A stretch of DNA of 18,283 nt. It comes from Oscillospiraceae bacterium. GTDB taxonomy: Bacteria; Bacillota; Clostridia; Oscillospirales; CAG-272. Under the pieces are notes generated by a model. It was given only the letters and a program-made list of their open reading frames with translations. It made no database searches and was not told the origin of the DNA. The translations under genes and the position numbers were made by a program. The stretch spans positions 1 to 18,283 of the forward strand of contig WREN01000010.1 in assembly GCA_009779295.1 (NCBI GenBank), read 5' to 3'. Shown here piece by piece: positions 14,837 through 18,283 of this stretch (within the stretch, counting starts at the first letter, position 1; each line of letters starts with the position of its first letter).

Positions 14837-16003
14837 ATGTATTATGATTTAGCCGAACATCCGGCCCGAGTGAAAAAACTTGCCGCATATCTGAACGATA
14901 ACAATCTTGACTTTGCGATTATTTACTACGATGAAACAAATGTTGCCAACGGTTGGTATTTAACGGCGTGGTGTCCGCAATTCGAAAGCGGCTGCGTATT
15001 GGTTTCTAAGGACGGCAAAGCCATGATCCTCGGCGGTCCGGAAAGCGAACCTTTCGCAAAACAGGACAGCGCGATCAAAGAAACCCGCAATCTCCCCGTG
15101 TTCATGGTTCCGGACGAGGAATATCCGAACGCGACGATTATTACTTTCAATGATTTATTTAATGAACTTTCCGGCGGAGGAAGTATTAAACGCGTCGGTA
15201 TCGTCGGCATGGGGCAAATGCCTTACGGCGTTTACACATCAATTGCCGAAAGTTTTGCGGGCGTTGAACTCGTTGACATCACCGACGACTATCTCAAGTA
15301 CAGAGTCGTAAAGAGCGACTGGGAACGCGCGCAAATCAAAGCGGCGTTCGGTCTCGCTGACCTCTCTTACGAAAAGATGGCGGCTAAAATCGCCGACGGC
15401 GTGTACGAATACGAAGTAGCGGCAGCCGGCGAAGCGGCGGCGCGTATGAACGGCGCGATCAATTTCGCGTTCCAGGCGATTGTCGGCAGCGGCAAACGCG
15501 CGAACGCAGTCGTTCCGACCGCGTCCGATAAAAAGATGATAGCGGGCGAATTGGTTATGCTCGGGCTTGCTCCGCGCGTTAAAGGTTACGCGGGCGTATT
15601 CGGTCACACTTTGCCTGTCAGCGGCAAATACACGGACGCACAGAGAGACGCGATGAAACGTATGCAGGAAGTGCTTGTTATGACCCGCGACGTGTTGATT
15701 CCGGGCATAAGCGGCAAAGAAATAGATGTATTCGGACGCAAACATTATGAAAAACACGGATTAACGAAATATATAGTTTGTCCGTTTGCGCACACGATAG
15801 GACTAATGGAAGCGGAAGCTCCTTTCTTCGGTCCGCACAGCGAAGATATTATTGTTCCGGGTATGACGGTATGCGTTGACGTTAGCTTCTTCGGGCATCC
15901 CGAACTCTATGGCGCAAGAATCGAAACAGGATACGAAATCACCGAAAAAGGTCCTGTGCCGTATTCAAAGAAAATGGAAGACATTTTGTTGAGTGATTTA
16001 TAA
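14837..16003 (+). CDS. M24-family (creatinase/aminopeptidase P fold) protein with altered metal site
   Basis: 388 aa from ATG 14837. The frame extends to an ATG at 14798, but that one overlaps the operator, whereas 14837 has GGAGG 8 nt upstream. It has an N-terminal creatinase-like domain (about 1-150) and a C-terminal pita-bread domain (about 160-388). Aligning with Xaa-Pro peptidases, the five metal ligands D-D-H-E-E become G243, V254, H319, D348 and E363. The two aspartates in the GELV..GY segment are lost, while H319 (AHTIGL) and E363 (RIE) remain. This argues against a di-metal aminopeptidase and for a metal-free creatinase-like hydrolase or a non-catalytic protein. The lipoprotein gene starts 7 nt after its stop codon begins the gap, so co-transcription with the solute-binding proteins is expected. 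Confidence 0.8.
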   Translation: MYYDLAEHPARVKKLAAYLNDNNLDFAIIYYDETNVANGWYLTAWCPQFESGCVLVSKDGKAMILGGPESEPFAKQDSAIKETRNLPVFMVPDEEYPNATIITFNDLFNELSGGGSIKRVGIVGMGQMPYGVYTSIAESFAGVELVDITDDYLKYRVVKSDWERAQIKAAFGLADLSYEKMAAKIADGVYEYEVAAAGEAAARMNGAINFAFQAIVGSGKRANAVVPTASDKKMIAGELVMLGLAPRVKGYAGVFGHTLPVSGKYTDAQRDAMKRMQEVLVMTRDVLIPGISGKEIDVFGRKHYEKHGLTKYIVCPFAHTIGLMEAEAPFFGPHSEDIIVPGMTVCVDVSFFGHPELYGARIETGYEITEKGPVPYSKKMEDILLSDL

Positions 16004-16009
16004 TATTTT

Positions 16010-17491
16010 ATGAAACGTTTTTTGATAATTATACTTTTATTGGGAGTTTTATTGTCTGCCTGTTCTCAAACCGGGAACGATCCTGAATCTGTAACAAAGT
16101 TAGAAGAAACTTCATTATTGCCGGAAGAGGAAAATATCGACAGCCTTGCGGCCCGTCAGCTTGTAAGCGACGGGCTCCCGGCGAAAGATTTCGGCGGCGA
16201 CCGTTTTTTAATCGCTACGCAGACAAGAATGATCGACGACGTTTACGTTGAAAATTTAACAGGCGACGTTATCATTGATACGGTTTACGCTCGCAACATG
16301 GCGATTGAGGATAGGTTCAATGTGAAGTTCAGTTCGATCGACGGCATTTATACCCAATTGAATTCTATGCTTGAAAAAGCTGTACTCGCAAACGATGATT
16401 TTTGCGATTTGTTCTTCGGTCAGGCGTATTATACATGCGGGATTGCCATGAAGGATTTACTGCTCAATTGGTATCTTGTCCCGCACATTAACTTTGCTCA
16501 GCCTTGGTGGGCAAGAAGTTCAGTGGACGATTTGACGTATAATAATAAAGCGTTTATCGTAATCGGTGACTTTTCATTGTCGGCGATGTACGCGACTTAT
16601 TGCATGTATTACGACAAAGTTGTCGCGGAGGATTACGGCATAACCGATATGTACGGTACGGTAAGCGAAGGCAAATGGACGATCGACAAGTTATCTGAAC
16701 TGACAAAAGACGTATACCGTGACCTTAACGGCGACGGAGTTAAAGATATCGGCGATTACTACGGCTTCGCGACCGATCCTTGGAGCAATATCAGCGCTTA
16801 TTTATACGCTTTCGATAACCCCGTAATGTCTAAAGACAGCGCGGGCGTTCCGCGATTGGCTGTCAAAACAGACAAAATCAATTCTATCGTTGATAAACTC
16901 CGCGATTTGTGTTATGAAAACGCAGGCTCGTATTTTGATATGTCCTATAAAGGCGCGCACGGTTACGCTGAAGGATTGTCGCAGGATATGTTCCAGAAGG
17001 GTTCCGTACTTTTCGCCAACGGCTACCTGCAAATGTCCGTTTCTCACTTCCGTAACGTTGAGAACGAATACGGAATTATCCCGTACCCGAAATGGAACGA
17101 AGCTCAGCCGAATTACCACTCGAATGCCGACGGCTTCCACGGTATTCTCGCGCTGCCCAAAAACGCGGTTGATCTCGATAAAATCGGCGTAATCACGGAA
17201 GCGTTATGCGCCGAAAGCTGGAAGAGCGTTTTGCCGAAATATTACGATGTAGCCCTCAAAGTCAAAGGTGCTCGCGACGAGGAATCCATTGCCATGATAG
17301 ACCTTATTATGGACGGACGCGTATTCGATTTCGGGTATTTTTACGATAACGACAGGGGAATGGCCGGAGTATTGGTGCAGATGATACAAAACCGGAATAC
17401 GGGATTTGAGACTTATTACGCCGCTAACGAGGGAAAAGTTATGGCGCATTACAACAGCGTTCTTGAAATTTTCGAAAAAGGAGATTCTTAA
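16010..17491 (+). CDS. Extracellular solute-binding lipoprotein (ABC transporter), copy 1
   Basis: 493 aa. Signal peptide MKRFLIIILLLGVLLSAC with lipobox at Cys18, a Ser/Glu-rich linker, then a bilobal solute-binding fold of the family-1 (sugar/peptide) type. A calcium-binding-like loop D238-L-N-G-D-G-V-K-D-I-G-D249 matches the DxNxDGxxDxxD pattern of dockerin/EF-hand loops, and is followed by YYGFATDPW. The gene begins only 6 nt after the M24 stop, with no strong ribosome site, so coupled translation is likely. A carbohydrate ligand is suggested by the cre-like operator upstream but is not proven. No permease or ATPase of this transporter lies in the window; they may follow the second copy. 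Confidence 0.85.
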   Translation: MKRFLIIILLLGVLLSACSQTGNDPESVTKLEETSLLPEEENIDSLAARQLVSDGLPAKDFGGDRFLIATQTRMIDDVYVENLTGDVIIDTVYARNMAIEDRFNVKFSSIDGIYTQLNSMLEKAVLANDDFCDLFFGQAYYTCGIAMKDLLLNWYLVPHINFAQPWWARSSVDDLTYNNKAFIVIGDFSLSAMYATYCMYYDKVVAEDYGITDMYGTVSEGKWTIDKLSELTKDVYRDLNGDGVKDIGDYYGFATDPWSNISAYLYAFDNPVMSKDSAGVPRLAVKTDKINSIVDKLRDLCYENAGSYFDMSYKGAHGYAEGLSQDMFQKGSVLFANGYLQMSVSHFRNVENEYGIIPYPKWNEAQPNYHSNADGFHGILALPKNAVDLDKIGVITEALCAESWKSVLPKYYDVALKVKGARDEESIAMIDLIMDGRVFDFGYFYDNDRGMAGVLVQMIQNRNTGFETYYAANEGKVMAHYNSVLEIFEKGDS

Positions 17492-17495
17492 AATT

Positions 17496-18283
17496 TTGAA
17501 ACGTTTACTGATAATAATTATTTTTTTAGGACTTTTATCATTATTGCCTGCTTGTTCCCAAACCGGAATCGATTCAGAATCTGAAACAAAATCAGACGAA
17601 ACTCCGTCACCGGAAACAAATGAAACTGCATTAGACAGTTTTGCCGCGCGTCAGCTTGTAAAAGACGGATTGCCGGATAAGGATTTCGGCGGCGACCGTT
17701 TTGCGATTGTGACTCAATCGCACATGATTGACGATGTATATATCGAAACCGAAATGGGCGACGTCATTCTCGACGCGGTTTACGCGCGTAACCGCGCGGT
17801 TGAGGAAAGGTTCAACGTTGTAATCAGCGCGATCGACGGTACTTATGGCGCGAACAACGCTTTTGTTTCGAAAAATGTACTCGCCGGCGACGACGTTTTT
17901 GAACTTATGTTAGGTCAGGCGGTCGCTACAAGCGAGCTTGTTTTAAAAGATATGATGCTTGACTGGTATCTACTGCCTTACGTTAACTTCGCTCAGCCGT
18001 GGTGGGTAGCAAGTACGGTTGATGATTTGACATACTGCGGCAAAGCGTATATCGCGATCGGCGACTTTTCATTGTCGGCTATGTATGAGACCTATTGCGT
18101 TTATTACGATAAAGTAGTTGCGGAAAACTACGGCATAACAGACGTATACGAAATCGTAAACGCCGGAAAATGGACGATCGACAAGCTGTCAGAGCTTACA
18201 AAAGACGTATACCGCGACCTCAACGGCGACGGCATTAAAGACATTGACGATTACTACGGATTTTCAACCGATCCGAGCAGCAA
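17496..18283 (+). CDS. Extracellular solute-binding lipoprotein, copy 2 (3' end cut by the window)
   Basis: TTG at 17496, 4 nt after the stop of copy 1, preceded by AAAAGGAG at about 17476-17483. The frame stays open for 262 codons to the window end. It starts MKRLLIIIIFLGLLSLLPACSQ, a lipoprotein signal, and parallels copy 1 closely: AARQLV, FGGDRF, LGQA, FAQPWW, TIDKLSELTKDVYRDLNGDG and YYGF recur in the same order. The calcium-loop motif starts at residue 241 (DLNGDGIKDIDD). Differences cluster in the mid-region, as expected for paralogues binding related ligands. The 3' part is outside the window, so completeness is unknown. Confidence 0.85.
   Translation, partial: MKRLLIIIIFLGLLSLLPACSQTGIDSESETKSDETPSPETNETALDSFAARQLVKDGLPDKDFGGDRFAIVTQSHMIDDVYIETEMGDVILDAVYARNRAVEERFNVVISAIDGTYGANNAFVSKNVLAGDDVFELMLGQAVATSELVLKDMMLDWYLLPYVNFAQPWWVASTVDDLTYCGKAYIAIGDFSLSAMYETYCVYYDKVVAENYGITDVYEIVNAGKWTIDKLSELTKDVYRDLNGDGIKDIDDYYGFSTDPSS

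Noticed and set aside
15239..15757. Minus-strand open frame of 172 codons
   Set aside because: Antisense shadow of the M24-family gene.

Overview
The window looks like a piece of a Clostridia-type (Bacillota) genome, probably a gut or anaerobic-digester lineage. The evidence is a T-box leader, near-consensus sigma-A promoters, Gram-positive-style lipoproteins, an ECF vitamin-transporter subunit, a CcpA-like operator and frequent TTG starts. No rRNA, tRNA, CRISPR array, phage or transposase gene is visible. Assignments rest on motifs read by eye; no database search was run.

Left arm, plus strand (1-3660). A T-box leader, whose 5' part may lie outside the window, has mutually exclusive antiterminator and terminator helices. 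It precedes a three-gene operon: an AMP-forming acyl-CoA synthetase, a sugar-phosphate isomerase/epimerase-like TIM barrel and an FkbM-type methyltransferase. A T-box in front of an acyl-CoA ligase, rather than an aminoacyl-tRNA synthetase or amino-acid gene, is notable.

Middle, minus strand (14686 down to 3653). Read in the direction of transcription, this holds: glycerate kinase; a 110-bp palindromic MITE/REP-like element; a GldA-F-G/DUF4340-like ABC operon of four genes; a DUF4430 protein plus ECF S-component pair (possible cobalamin uptake); two tandem 620-623-residue DHHW/SGNH-family lipoproteins; and a DUF4358-like lipoprotein. Each DHHW gene has its own perfect TTGACA-17-TATAAT promoter sitting in the loop of a terminator-like inverted repeat. 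Each DHHW protein also appears to be an internal duplication, with a degenerate N-terminal copy and an intact C-terminal copy. The DUF4358 gene converges on the methyltransferase gene and overlaps it by 8 bp.

Right arm, plus strand (14837-18283). This is divergent from glycerate kinase. A strong promoter followed by a cre/LacI-type operator precedes an M24 (creatinase/aminopeptidase P fold) protein that lacks two canonical metal ligands, then two tandem extracellular solute-binding lipoproteins. The second is cut by the window edge. Solute uptake under catabolite control is the likely theme; any permeases would lie beyond the right edge.
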